A stretch of 64,000 nucleotides of DNA, from assembly GCA_030407005.1 (NCBI GenBank), contig JAUDYN010000011.1, positions 858,501 to 922,500 on the forward strand. Reading direction: 5' to 3'. Positions 1 through 10,018 of this stretch are shown here, one piece after another. Source of the stretch: Desarmillaria ectypa. Taxonomy: Eukaryota; Basidiomycota; Agaricomycetes; Agaricales; Physalacriaceae. Each line of letters begins with the position of its first letter. The first letter of the stretch is position 1. The position numbers were made by a program, and so were the translations under genes. Under the pieces are notes generated by a model. It was not told the DNA's origin. It searched no databases and worked only from the letters and a program-made list of their open reading frames with translations.

Positions 1-1
1 G

Positions 2-442
2 CTACTCGCATCTTCAGCTAACCAAATATTCGTGACCACTCGTGGGGCAACACACCTCGACCCAGGATACATCGCTGTCTTTTCTCTCTCCTCATCCGGT
101 TTGTTTAGCGGCCAGGTCGAGTATTACGAGACCCCCACCTCAGGGAAAGCACATGCTATCGACTTGCTCCCAAAGGCTTCTGAGTCGTCCACAGCCGTGG
201 AACAAGAATCTCTATCTGTCCCAGCCGTGTCCGTATGGATAGTCTTAACAGACGACAACCCATGCACACAGACGCCTGAACCCTGTGCGAGTGTACGAAT
301 ACTCGAGTGGGACGGCTGGGGAACTGGTGGGATACGCGAAGTCGCGGCTTATGCTGGGACAGAGATGCAAGGTGGGAGCCACGCGATTTTCTTGCCCGCA
401 CATGCAGATACCGAGGATTTGATGCAACATGATGAACTGTAG
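2..442 (+). CDS. Carboxy-cis,cis-muconate cyclase-like lactonase, C-terminal part
   Basis: The frame is open from base 2, so the gene starts upstream of the window; the stop is the TAG at 440-442. The visible 146 residues have the closing blades of the seven-bladed beta-propeller lactonases: GYIAVFSLSSSGLF, then ETPTSGKAHAIDLLP, then VRILEWDGWG and a final GGSHAIFLP. In fungi this family contains 3-carboxy-cis,cis-muconate lactonizing enzyme of the protocatechuate branch of the beta-ketoadipate pathway, together with many relatives of unproven substrate. The active-site region would lie upstream and cannot be checked. No intron is seen in this part. Recognition rests on motif order and the conserved LEWDGWG segment; the exact substrate is inference. 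Confidence 0.75.
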   Translation, partial: LLASSANQIFVTTRGATHLDPGYIAVFSLSSSGLFSGQVEYYETPTSGKAHAIDLLPKASESSTAVEQESLSVPAVSVWIVLTDDNPCTQTPEPCASVRILEWDGWGTGGIREVAAYAGTEMQGGSHAIFLPAHADTEDLMQHDEL

Positions 443-752
443 AGCGGCCAATGGTGTCGCATATGTCGTTTTGACAAGTCGTGCTGTTTCAATTTCGAAC
501 TTGGGCGAACTCAGATAATCCTCTTCGCTGCGTTTAGGTCGAGTGGAATGATACCTCCTTCTGTGACTAGACTGGACTATACGACTTATTTAACCACTTA
601 GAAAGAGCGATTGCAAACTGACTTCAGAGGTTGCGTTGAAGATTCGAGCTCTAACCAACGCATTTAGCGCTACCCACGTAGCTTCCTCGAGTCTCGAGGA
701 TTCTCTTTGACCACTCTTTTTCCAAATGTAAAAATGCTACATCCAAATCCAT

Positions 753-818
753 GATCTCTCGTGTTGGGACTCAGACCCAGGCACACTGGCCACACCAATA
801 TACCACCAGAGAGTTAAG
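753..818 (-). repeat. tRNA-like (SINE-like) element, copy a
   Basis: Read on the minus strand it starts with TAACTCTCTGGTGG, then an A-box-like stretch, and ends with a T-arm-like hairpin (CTGGG, seven-base loop TCTGAGT, CCCAA; four of five pairs). The CTCTCTG head is shared with copies c, d and e, which makes it a repeat family rather than a lone tRNA gene. No complete cloverleaf is evident. Confidence 0.45.
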
Positions 819-1007
819 ATACGCGTTAATTGACATCAGTTAAGTAACAGACTCCGGGGTGTGCAAGCACGTTTGAATCCCGAAAGCAGTCAAATTTGAG
901 CCCCAAAGTGGCGTACTGGAAGAATAATACGGCGAGTCGGTTGATGAGCATTTATGAAATAGAGAGAGAGAGAGAAACACAATATACTGCCAGGAGGGCG
1001 TATGTCG

Positions 1008-1080
1008 CGATCTCTCTCGTTGGGAATCGAACTCAACACGGGAAAGCAACGTAGACGCTTCCCCGGTAGAGCTGCGAGAA
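1008..1080 (-). repeat. tRNA-like (SINE-like) element, copy b
   Basis: On the minus strand it contains CGCAGCTCTACCGGGGAAGC, resembling a D-arm/A box, and a B-box-like GAGTTCGATTCCC. The T-arm fold is partial (TTGAG / CCCAA, four of five pairs). It is more divergent at its head than copies a, c, d and e. Confidence 0.45.
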
Positions 1081-1407
1081 ATGTAACGGCCCTTACTGTG
1101 AGCTGTCCGTCTTGAATGTAAACGGTCGAGGGAAGTGTGTCCTGCCGTAGCTCCGAACAAGTTACGCTGATTCTCTAGAGGAACCGCCACAGAAGTGGGA
1201 GTCTGCGTATTGGAGTCGAGGAGGAACTAGAATCCAGAGAAGGATGTAAGTAACGAGAATCTGGAGAGTGTGCCTTGACGTATAAAGGAACCAAACTAGA
1301 TGTGACATAAAAAGAGTGAAACTCATTATCCAAGGCATCGAATCTCTAGAAGAAATCAAAAAATCTCGCAACGCACAACCTCCCGTCCTTGAGAGGGCGC
1401 GCGCCCC

Positions 1408-1478
1408 GGCCTCTCTGGCTGAGAGTCGAGCCCAGCCATCGCAGCCCGCGCTTCGCCGATATGCCAACAGAGAGCTAA
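1408..1478 (-). repeat. tRNA-like (SINE-like) element, copy c
   Basis: On the minus strand: head TTAGCTCTCTGTTGGCATAT, A-box-like TGGCATATCGG, and a T-arm-like CTGGG-CTCGACT-CTCAG hairpin. It is closest to copy e. Similarity to copy e continues about 100 bp past the head, where both carry a TTTATGTAAA-type block (near 1525 and 2355). Confidence 0.5.
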
Positions 1479-1886
1479 GTATATCCAGCGCCGCGAGTCC
1501 CATATCGCCGTGGCCATTCGTTTATGTAAATGGATCCGTGATTGTGAAGGCCATGCCGCCTCGGGACTTTGTAGCGTATAGCTCGAATCGATGACCTAAA
1601 ACTAAGTAAAGTCGCCTTCATTTGAAGAAAACGCCGCATATTGTTAGGAGACGGGAAAATGCTCGAAAGGCTCTAGATCGAAGCAATTTGCATCGCATAA
1701 AAACATCGATAGCTGTGAGGTCTATGATGGAAACAAGCCGCGGGATTTAGAAAGAACCACCGAGTACGAGAGCCAGAAACTACGGGGCTAGCCCGTGTTC
1801 CCAAAGACCAGAAAAGAAGAAAGTTTTTTCGGTATGAAGCAAAAAGCTTCACAAAATACGCACTCCCACATTGAGGATGTATGTTG

Positions 1887-1963
1887 AGATCCCTCCCGCA
1901 GGTAATTGAACCCAGCGACGGAGAGCGACGAGGCCGCTTCTCCGATAAGTCACCAGAGAGTTA
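1887..1963 (-). repeat. tRNA-like (SINE-like) element, copy d
   Basis: On the minus strand: head TTAACTCTCTGGTGACTTAT, A-box-like TGACTTATCGG, and a B-box-like GGGTTCAATTACC. The T stem is weaker than in copy e. Confidence 0.45.
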
Positions 1964-2246
1964 ATGGGGGTCATACAACATGTTGTATAACAGCCGACCT
2001 ATTATGTATGTAAAGAGACTGTCGAAAAAGAGAGCGCGCCGTAAATTGAGGCTGGCAGGAAGCTTGCGATTCCGAAGAGGGTCGGAGCGAGAAAAGGAGA
2101 ACGAGGATCGCGAATTGAAGGGAGATAGGGTGCAGTGAGCTGGCTGGCTGCGATACGAAAATATGAAACCTGCATGGCAATACCTCGAGACAGAAATTAG
2201 AGCAAAAGAAATAATTTTCCCAGGACAAAAACAATGCGCAACACGC

Positions 2247-2323
2247 GCCCTCCCTTCCTGGGATTCGCACCCAGCCTGTGAAGCGAATGCCATGCGTCAC
2301 CGATACGCCAACAGAGAGCTAAC
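2247..2323 (-). repeat. tRNA-like (SINE-like) element, copy e
   Basis: This is the best-preserved copy. On the minus strand it has head TTAGCTCTCTGTTGGCGTAT, A-box-like TGGCGTATCGGTGACGC, and a perfect five-pair T arm, CTGGG-TGCGAAT-CCCAG. It could retain an internal RNA polymerase III promoter. A normal anticodon arm is not clear, so I do not call it a tRNA gene. Confidence 0.55.
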
Positions 2324-5200
2324 AGGATAAAATTCGCTGGGATCAATGTGTCGTCATTTATGTAAACGAATATCCGTGCTGTAGACCTAGGGTATGCAAT
2401 CGAGTCTACACGGAATAGTGACGGCGAGTCGGGAGACGGACAGAAAAAGTTGTTGAAAAGGTAGTCCGTAGTGGTGCGCATTTCGACAGTGAAGGTTCAC
2501 TGATACAGTGAAAAGAGAGCGATATCTTACAGAGATCTCGGATAGAACCGTCACCAGTGAGGTAGATTCGAACGTATCTAAGAATGTCGACAATGTCGCT
2601 CCTACGACGAACTGAACACAGAGATGAAGAGAAGACAGCGCTGTGAACTTGCAAGGCATGCCCATTCCCGGACTTTGTATAGGACTCGTACACTGTCCGA
2701 ATATGAGGGAGCAGAGGCACCGATGTGACAAGAAGTGGTGATGTGCGAGTGTGGCTTCTGAAGCCGGGAGAAGCACAGGTGGAATTCACGACACAGACCT
2801 GGTTCCATGAGCCACTCTCTGTCGCTCGATCAGATAAAGAAATGGAGGTTGCACCCTCCAGCCTCAGCACAAAATATGACTATCCATGTCAACGCAAAAG
2901 AGGTATATGTCCGTTCTTTCGCTCCTTGGACATGAGTCCTAGTAGCTGGTAGCTAGTTGGCAGCCTATCCCTCAGCCTTGGTTACTGTGACTCCTCCCTA
3001 CCCTTCGAGCCCCGCAAAGGGATACGTGGGTAGATACTACGTTTGAGAAGATAGAAACATCTATGAGGTCAGGGCCAAGGTCGTGGTTTGTTGGTGGAAC
3101 AACGAAGATCTAGACACATCTCGCGTGTAAGCTGGTAGGTGAGATTGTCTGCTAAATATGTCGTATATGTGAGCGAATTGCGTGGGTTTCGGGTAGCGAA
3201 CCCAAGGAAAGCTGTGGAGGGAGCGCTATAGGTTGCGATCAGCGAGAAATCCATTTTCTAAATATTGCAGGTTACATCAAAGGGGAACAGACTTGACTCA
3301 CAGTACAGGCATTGTTTGTTTGGGACATGTCTGAAGTGGGAGTAATAGGATCTCAAAAGAATAGAAGATTGAGATGTCGAGTAGTATGTGGTCCGAAGCA
3401 ACACGTCGGCCGTGGGAACATTGAACTCTCGCTACCCATTACACTGTACAGTGCTAAAACCTCATCGACATCCTAGGAAACATTCTCTGCTGAGTGTTGC
3501 CATTTCCATAAAATAGTCACCATGACGTTCAGGTGCTACGACATGAAAAGAAAAGAAAGATGAAGGAATGTCAGACCATAAGCAAGTCTCAGACCACAAC
3601 CCGTCTTTGTCTCTTACCTTGATGTACAGTTGAGCCAGATAATCATATTCTGCTGCTATGGCAGCGTCTTTGGATAATACGATGACCCCACTGCTAGACT
3701 GGGTGTTTCATTTACAATAGCGATTGATAAACGCTGTCACATGGGTTTATGGCCAACAGACAATTTTCCTGTTGGACTTTATTTCAAGCGGAATTCTCTG
3801 AACGGCCAGGCTTTTCCATAGATGAAGACTTGGAGAGATCCTTCTTTTTGTGGACCAGCAGTCACATTGGTGCGATCATTGCTCTCTGAGGGATTTTGCA
3901 AACAGCGGTGAGCTATCCAATGATGAAGTCGAAGGAAGATATACTAACTCTTAAATTCCGAATTCCAGAGCTCAATGACTCAAACTCGTGGCAGTAAATT
4001 TGCCCTCGCCGACTTTGAAGCTGCAGTGCCAAGCCTGCAGAAGTTCGCTCATGAGCTCGGAGGAACTTGCGAGCTGAAAGAGGGATTCCCTCCTCAGTCA
4101 CTGCTTACTGATGTCGGGTGCCAGAGTTTGGCAGTATTTTTTCCATCGGTTGCTAAAACATGGCTCTCTGTTCTGCACCGAAAGAAGAATCCTGAATGTC
4201 CAATACGACGACTTGGATCGATGGGTCTTCCTTGATGACCCGATTCACGGCGATACTTGCATTACAGCCATCTGCCAAGGTTGGGTGTTCACCTCTGCGT
4301 GCGGAAATTTCCCCAACACCGTGATCATCTCCCTCTCTACTCTTCTTCTTTTATGCTGGTTTTCGTATCACCCCATTCCTTGCGAGCTTGAGGCATCTTT
4401 CGAGAGTCCTCTTGACCTCGTTTGACAAGTTACAGCGCTCTTCCGTCCCTCTTTGCTTCGCGACCCGCCAGTCCGCTTCGGTACCCCGCTTGAAAGTTGT
4501 TATCATATGGAGTTTCACAGTGCTGCGTCAGATTTGATTGATGGTGCTGTCGTTTTTGTCTCCAGACTTTGGGACCAATCCAAATCGCGATACTCAAGGC
4601 TGGATTGGGTTTTTTTTATTGGCACACAAGAAGCGAGGCATCGAGCTAACAGGGGACGGGAATCGGTTGGACGGCAATTGTGATCCGCGGCTCCAAAACT
4701 ACGCGCAATGCCTTGGGGAAGGGGATATGACCCACTACATCTTTGTGGATTATCGGGTGACGCGATCGGTATACTCATATTCAGGTACGGTAATTTGTTG
4801 ATTCTCGTTTTCAAACAAGCTTACACGTCTTTTTGCTACCAGACATTTCGCATTTATATCATGTTGTCTTTGACGACAAGTTCGAGGAATATGTTATTCT
4901 TCAAGGAACGGATCTGTCAGTCATCTGGCATGGTAGTTTGCCGAAGGTGTAAGGTGAATGCAGAACAAATTTTGATCGATACTATATCTGTATCAAGTGT
5001 CGGTTTACAATGTATGTTCTTTATTCGGTGACACTAGTACATAAGTACCGCTCGAAGACGATACAAGATATACCTTGTCCTTCACTGCTGCTACCGCCTT
5101 TCAATAGAGCCACTTCAGTAAAGGTTCGGAGTTACAAGAAGTAGCCGCGGCATTAATCTCAGGTATAGATCCACAAAAAATGGGTTAGCGCAACTCAAGG

Positions 5201-5280
5201 ATTGATCTCTGACGTTGGGAGTCGAACCAAATGGACATGGACATACCATCTTGCTGCGCCTTTATACCATGAGAACTCAC
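5201..5280 (-). repeat. tRNA-like (SINE-like) element, copy f
   Basis: On the minus strand: GAGTTCTCATGGTATAAAGG as head and A box, and TTTGG-TTCGACT-CCCAA as a T-arm-like hairpin with a B-box-like GGTTCGACTCCC. It has the same orientation as copies a-e but lies about 3 kb away, near the eS6 gene. Confidence 0.45.
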
Positions 5281-5700
5281 AATCAGGTGATCAGTAGCAA
5301 GGCTAGCAAGGACCAGGACGTACCGTATGACCCCAATTGTTCATGATGAGACGACCGGCAAAGTCGATGTTTCCAATAACTAGCTGTCTCCAAAGGCATT
5401 AAACACCAGCCCGTTCATACTTGATACAAGCATTACGAAATAAACAATAGTTCGCGAAATTCAAAAGTTCGACTGAGCAATGAAACATCGAGCGCTCGCT
5501 GAAGCTGAGGGCTCACTGTGTTTGATGACCGTTCTGAGATGAAGAAAAATGCATTTCCGGTGACAACCAACAGAACTTAGACGCGAAGATGACGATTGCG
5601 ATAATTCATCATATGGGGCATACAAATAACAGCATAGCATAGATACACCCAGGATCGCAGCGCCAAGCTCTGGTAGTATTGCAAAAGCAGTCACCGGAGT

Positions 5701-6625
5701 TTAAGCAGTGGTCGTTCTACGTAGTATGTAAGCGCATGGAAACAAACGAGATAACGTGAAAACGAACTTGTGTGATGCTTTAATGGCAGCGACCTTGGCC
5801 TTCTTCTCAGAGACACGCTTGGCAATGAGAGCACTGAGGAGATGATTAGTTGACGAAAAAAGTTGAAGTAGAAACAGAATACTCACTCATACTCAGACTT
5901 CTGCTCCTTCTGGTGCTCCAATTTTCTGCGCTTGACGGAGCGGAGGTGACGACGACGCTGGAGACGGATGGGAGTGACGAGACGTTGGATCTTCGGAGCT
6001 TTGGTGTAAGGCTTCGCGTTCTCCTTCTTCCCACTCTTCACCTCCCGACGGATAACGTACTTGCGGACATCATCCTCCTTGGACAAGTTGAACATCTTGC
6101 GGATGTTCGTTGCCCGCTTGGGACCGAGGCGCTTAGGGAGGATGGTGTCAGTGAGACCCGGGATTTCTGATTTCGCGTCAGTACAAGTAGAAAACGAGGG
6201 TAAAGTATACACACCAGCCTCTCCCTGCTTCACAATGACCAAACTCAACACAGCGATATCCGGGCCCACTATGCATCCACGAACAGACTTTCGCTTCCTC
6301 TCACCCGTCCGGCGAGTGCGATAGCACGAGTGGCCGTCGGACAACAACAGACGGACACGGTAGGGAAGAAGCACACCCTGCTTCATAGGGAAACCCTGCT
6401 TGTCGTTTCCTCCAGTAATCCGGAAGAGATATCCCTTGAACTCGTCAGAGATGTTGTCACCGGGGACTTCTTGCGAGATTTTTTTGTCCATGAAATCACG
6501 GACGCGGCGGTCATCATCGATGTCGAAGAGTTTTTGGGCGCCAGTGGCGGGGTCTTGGGACGGAATTTAATGGGGTGGGTATCGGAATTAGGCAAGGTAT
6601 ACTCACTGGAGACGTTAAGCTTCAT
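5701..6625 (-). CDS. RPS6: 40S ribosomal protein S6 (eS6)
   Basis: Structural protein of the small ribosomal subunit and a classic TOR/S6-kinase target. Exons: 6607-6625 (MKLNVS), 6215-6553, 5887-6166, 5768-5833 and 5701-5716. Conserved blocks include [54 protein letters not shown] and RKYVIRREV. The fourth intron (5717-5767, 51 nt) keeps the frame open if unspliced; removing it gives an ending KASHKTTTA and 239 residues, the usual family length, so I favour splicing. All introns are GT-AG with GTGAGT, GTGTGT or GTTCGT donors. The start is the only ATG that gives the conserved MKLN N-terminus. It is divergent from the uS15 gene across 243 bp. Confidence 0.95.
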
Positions 6626-6868
6626 CTTGTCTGCTCGCCTTCAGTCTTTTGCGTGGACGACGGACGAAACGACGAGGAGCAAAATGGAGGGAAAGTGTTT
6701 ATTTGGTTTCAATGGCGCAGCGACACGATTCTGGTGGCTGACTGTACAGTTGTCGGAAGTTACCGGCGACCAGGATTGCACCGTTGCCGGTTTACCTTTG
6801 GATTTTTGTCGCCTCAAGCAAAGACTAACCCATCGTCCTCGTCTTCAAGAAGAAAAAACTAGCCAGCC
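6626..6868. promoter_or_regulatory. Shared bidirectional promoter of RPS6 and RPS13
   Basis: Only 243 bp separate the two divergent start codons, so both promoters must lie here or within the first introns. Dyad-like ribosomal-gene elements cannot be assigned with confidence by eye. The arrangement would suit co-regulation of two small-subunit proteins. Confidence 0.6.
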
Positions 6869-7559
6869 ATGGGTCGTATGCACGCTCCCGGAAAGGGTAT
6901 CTGTGCGTGCTCATTTCCTTTGCCGTCTGTATTTTCCTTGCTCATCGTTATCAACAGCCTCCTCCGCTCTCCCTTACCGCCGCGCCCCGCCAACATGGCT
7001 CAAAACGACCCCCGAGGACGTCGTTGACCACATTGTCAAGTTGGCCAGGAAGGGTCTCACCCCTTCGCAGATTGGTGTTGTCCTCCGTGACTCGCACGGT
7101 ATCCCCCAAGTGAGGTTCGTCAAGGGTAACAAGATTCTGAGGATCCTCAAGTCCAACGGTACGTCCCTCGTTTTTCGCTTGTATCTGTATTGCTGAGGCT
7201 TTTCGTGTCCTTCTTCCCATCACCTTGCGTTGACTTGAATGTCGATGTATTATATTCATTGCCTTCTGTTTGGGGATAGGATTGGGCCCATCCATCCCTG
7301 AGGACCTTTGGCACCTCATCAAAAAGGCGGTCGCCGTTCGCAAGCATCTTGAGGTCAACAGGCGAGTGGTTATCCCACCTTGGTGGTCGGAATGCTGATA
7401 TTTGCTTATCCGCCATCTAGGAAGGACAAAGACTCCAAGTTCCGTCTGATTCTTATCGAGTCGCGTATCCATCGTCTTGCTCGTTACTACAAGACGAAGC
7501 AGCAGATTCCTCCCACCTTCAAGTACGACTCGGCGACTGCGTCGACGTTGATTGCTTAA
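6869..7559 (+). CDS. RPS13: 40S ribosomal protein S13 (uS15)
   Basis: Small-subunit protein of the uS15 family. Exons 6869-6902, 6958-7158, 7280-7361 and 7421-7559 give 151 residues, the normal eukaryotic length. Conserved landmarks are [12 protein letters not shown] at the start, [74 protein letters not shown] and the TASTLIA ending. The third intron (7362-7420) must use a GC donor (AACAG then GCGAGT): the nearest GT, four bases downstream, would destroy the conserved [10 protein letters not shown] frame. The first codons are split from the body by a 55 nt intron, usual for fungal ribosomal genes. The head-to-head partner is RPS6. Confidence 0.96.
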
Positions 7560-7960
7560 ATGGGGACGTTGGTTTTTGTAGAACCTTATGCTGTTGTTGT
7601 AGCCATGTTATTATAATATCACCAGCTATGCGTATGCTCTTTGTCTCTTCCTAGAACTAAGCCCACTTCAGCCAGTAAATTATGAAAGCTCGATGTCTTT
7701 TCTGCTGACTTCAAGTTGAGGAGTAGTGAGAACGTGAACTCCTATTATTGATGGATAAGCGTACCAGCTGCGCTTTTTCAGGTAAAATGTTTCGTGCCTG
7801 CCTACAAAGGGACATGGTGTCACCTGCCCAAGGTCCCTTCCGAACACCGTACACACGTTTCGCTGGGACTGCACGTGTAACAACTTCATCTGAGCCTTTA
7901 AATGAGACGTGATTCCATACTTGTCTTCTCGCCCGTCCTTTCTACGGTCCCACGACCACC
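7560..7960. other. Intergenic, RPS13 to acid phosphatase
   Basis: Holds the 3' UTR of RPS13 and the 5' flank of the phosphatase gene. A short polypyrimidine stretch (CTTCTCGCCCGTCCTTTCT) lies just upstream of the phosphatase ATG. No other gene is seen. Confidence 0.6.
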
Positions 7961-10018
7961 ATGCTTTCCTTGATCTTATTCGTTCCTTTGGTTCACGCTG
8001 TAAACGTTACTCACTATGCGCCTCGCTCGACAAATATCAACAACCTCACATATGCAGTGAATGGAACCACCGACGCGCCGGGAATATACAACACATCCAC
8101 GACGCCGGATTCAGAATATGGCACATACTACAACTGGTGTAATATGCCTCACGTTCGCGTCAGGGAATATGTGTACGTCCAAGCGAGACATCAGTGTATT
8201 CGTATATATCCTAACATCGTGATGCAGAACACCGTCCTCGAATTACACCCTCGAATACGTAGAGGTCATTCAGAGGCACCACAAGCGGACACCGTATGCG
8301 TCCAACACATTCTTCAAAGAGGACGTTGAGTGGAGCTGTGACGGCTCTGGTCCCATCTATTACGCCCACAGGTCTGCAATTCGGTGGTTCATGTCATGGT
8401 CGAATCGCTATATAATTTTTGTAACAGCACCACCGGACCGGCCGTCTCGGAGATCCAGGTAGCTTTTTGATGGGTGCAGTAGTTCGACTCTGACTTTTCG
8501 ATTTTCAGTGGCAGGTATCTTCTAATCCCACAAACCCGTGGACAGACAGTGTTGGTCCCGGATTCGTAGGGTCTACGTGAGCATTTAATGTTTGTTGGTG
8601 AACTTTCCTCACTACCACCATAAAGCACAGCTGTCAATTCCCTCAAATTACGACCGAGGGCCTCTTCGACAGTTTCGCCCATGGTGCCGTATGCTTAGCC
8701 ATTCTCCAACTTTGCCTTGCGCTGAAATGGACCTCAGGATCTGAGACAAGTGTACGCGTCCCGACTTGGGCTCACCTCTCAACTTGGCACCTCTCCAGCT
8801 CAAATTCGTGTGTCCCTTCTCAAATTACTAACATCCACATCCCTTGATTGACAAAAGTATTATTTAGGTGTAACTAACAACGTCATCACTTCTCAAGTCG
8901 CTGGAGGTCTCGTCAAAGGCCTCTTCCCCGACACGACCGGCGCTCAAGTCCTGATCGAACGGAGCGGAATCGATTCCCTCGAACCCAGCCTGTCTTGCAC
9001 CAACGCCGTCAAGCCAGGTACAGGCGATAAGGGTGCAGGTGACGGGGGCATCTGGCAAGGTCATTTGGCTGCAGCGCAATCGTTGTACGATAAACTAGAT
9101 TCCGTGTCGGGAGTCGCGTTTAATGACAGTGCGAGTTGGCATGTCAGCTTTGATCAGTGAGTGGATCCTTGAACTTGCGGGTGCTTGAAAGAGATCCTGA
9201 CATGCGAGTTTAGCTACTATGATAACTTGAGTGCGAAGCAGTGTCATGGAAAGGCGTTACCGTGCAGTCTGAACGAGACTGATACTTGCGTCACACAAGA
9301 GGAGGTTGGTTATTTATCTTCCCTTGGCAAGACCTAGTTTCCATTGCTTCTCATCCATAGGCGAACGAAGTCTACCGCCTCGGCAACTGGGAATACTCAT
9401 ACATGTTCCGCGATTCGCTGAATTCCACGAATTTCAGCACGCTCAACTATGGCGCGTGGTTGCTCGAATTGAAGGATCATCTCCAGACCGTCATGGATGG
9501 ATCGAACGGGGCAAGTTTATCAAGCTTTTTTCTGTATGTATATATTTCTGACGAATCGTATCTGAGTAGACCAAGTACTTCCACAATGTCCGTTTGACGT
9601 TGCCTTCTCAATGTTACTATTGGCTGACAACTCCTGCAGGTTGCCCATGATGGTTCTATGGCCTCTCTTCTCGGGTTTCTCCAGGTAGCAGAGATGGTTT
9701 GGCCAGGGACGTACGTATTTTCGACCCTCTTACAGCTTGCAGCCTCATTGATGCACTTGGAACAGGGGATCGGAAATCATTTTCGAGCTGTACAGTGGTA
9801 CAGACGGTGCATACTTCCTCCGTGTCCTGTGGGGTGGTCAGCCGATGGAGACCTCCACGCCTATGGGGACGCTGGACATGATTCCGGCGGAAGCGTTGAT
9901 TGACTGTGAGTTGGTTCTTCATGGGTATTCAGGAGTTGAGTTAATGCCACTTGCCGTGATAGACATCGATGAGATGGTTGGGAGTGGGGAGGAGTTATAT
10001 GCGGCGTGTATGTCGTAA
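7961..10018 (+). CDS. Secreted histidine acid phosphatase family protein
   Basis: Thirteen exons splice to 465 codons: 7961-8172, 8228-8371, 8428-8458, 8509-8576, 8631-8688, 8738-8807, 8868-9156, 9214-9304, 9361-9510, 9570-9587, 9640-9710, 9766-9905 and 9963-10018. A hydrophobic start (MLSLILFVPLVHA) is a probable signal peptide, and several NxT/NxS sites follow. The phosphate-binding loop is VIQRHHKRTPYASNTFF; the catalytic His is retained, and the RHG of textbook members is RHH here, which I recall from fungal relatives. A VAHDGSMASLLGFLQ segment supplies the C-terminal HD proton-donor motif. The family includes phytases, lysosomal acid phosphatases and the PXYLP1-like clade; the substrate is unknown. 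The ninth intron (9511-9569) uses GCAAGT as donor. An 18 nt micro-exon (9570-9587) encodes TKYFHN. A decayed relative lies at 21.1-21.4 kb. Confidence 0.9.

Larger units (their letters stand above)
443..5700. other. Gene-poor region with tRNA-like repeats
   Basis: No convincing gene is visible for 5.2 kb. The longest frames (about 130-155 codons on the minus strand near 2.4-2.9 kb) overlap each other in several frames and have no recognisable motifs. Around 3975-5031 plus-strand frames give protein-like snatches in changing frames, possibly a badly decayed gene, but I cannot name a family. The main structure is the set of minus-strand tRNA-like elements listed separately. A short (GA)n run lies at about 961-976. 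Confidence 0.6.

Noticed and set aside
961..976. (GA)n run as a functional element
   Set aside because: A short microsatellite with nothing to distinguish it from background.
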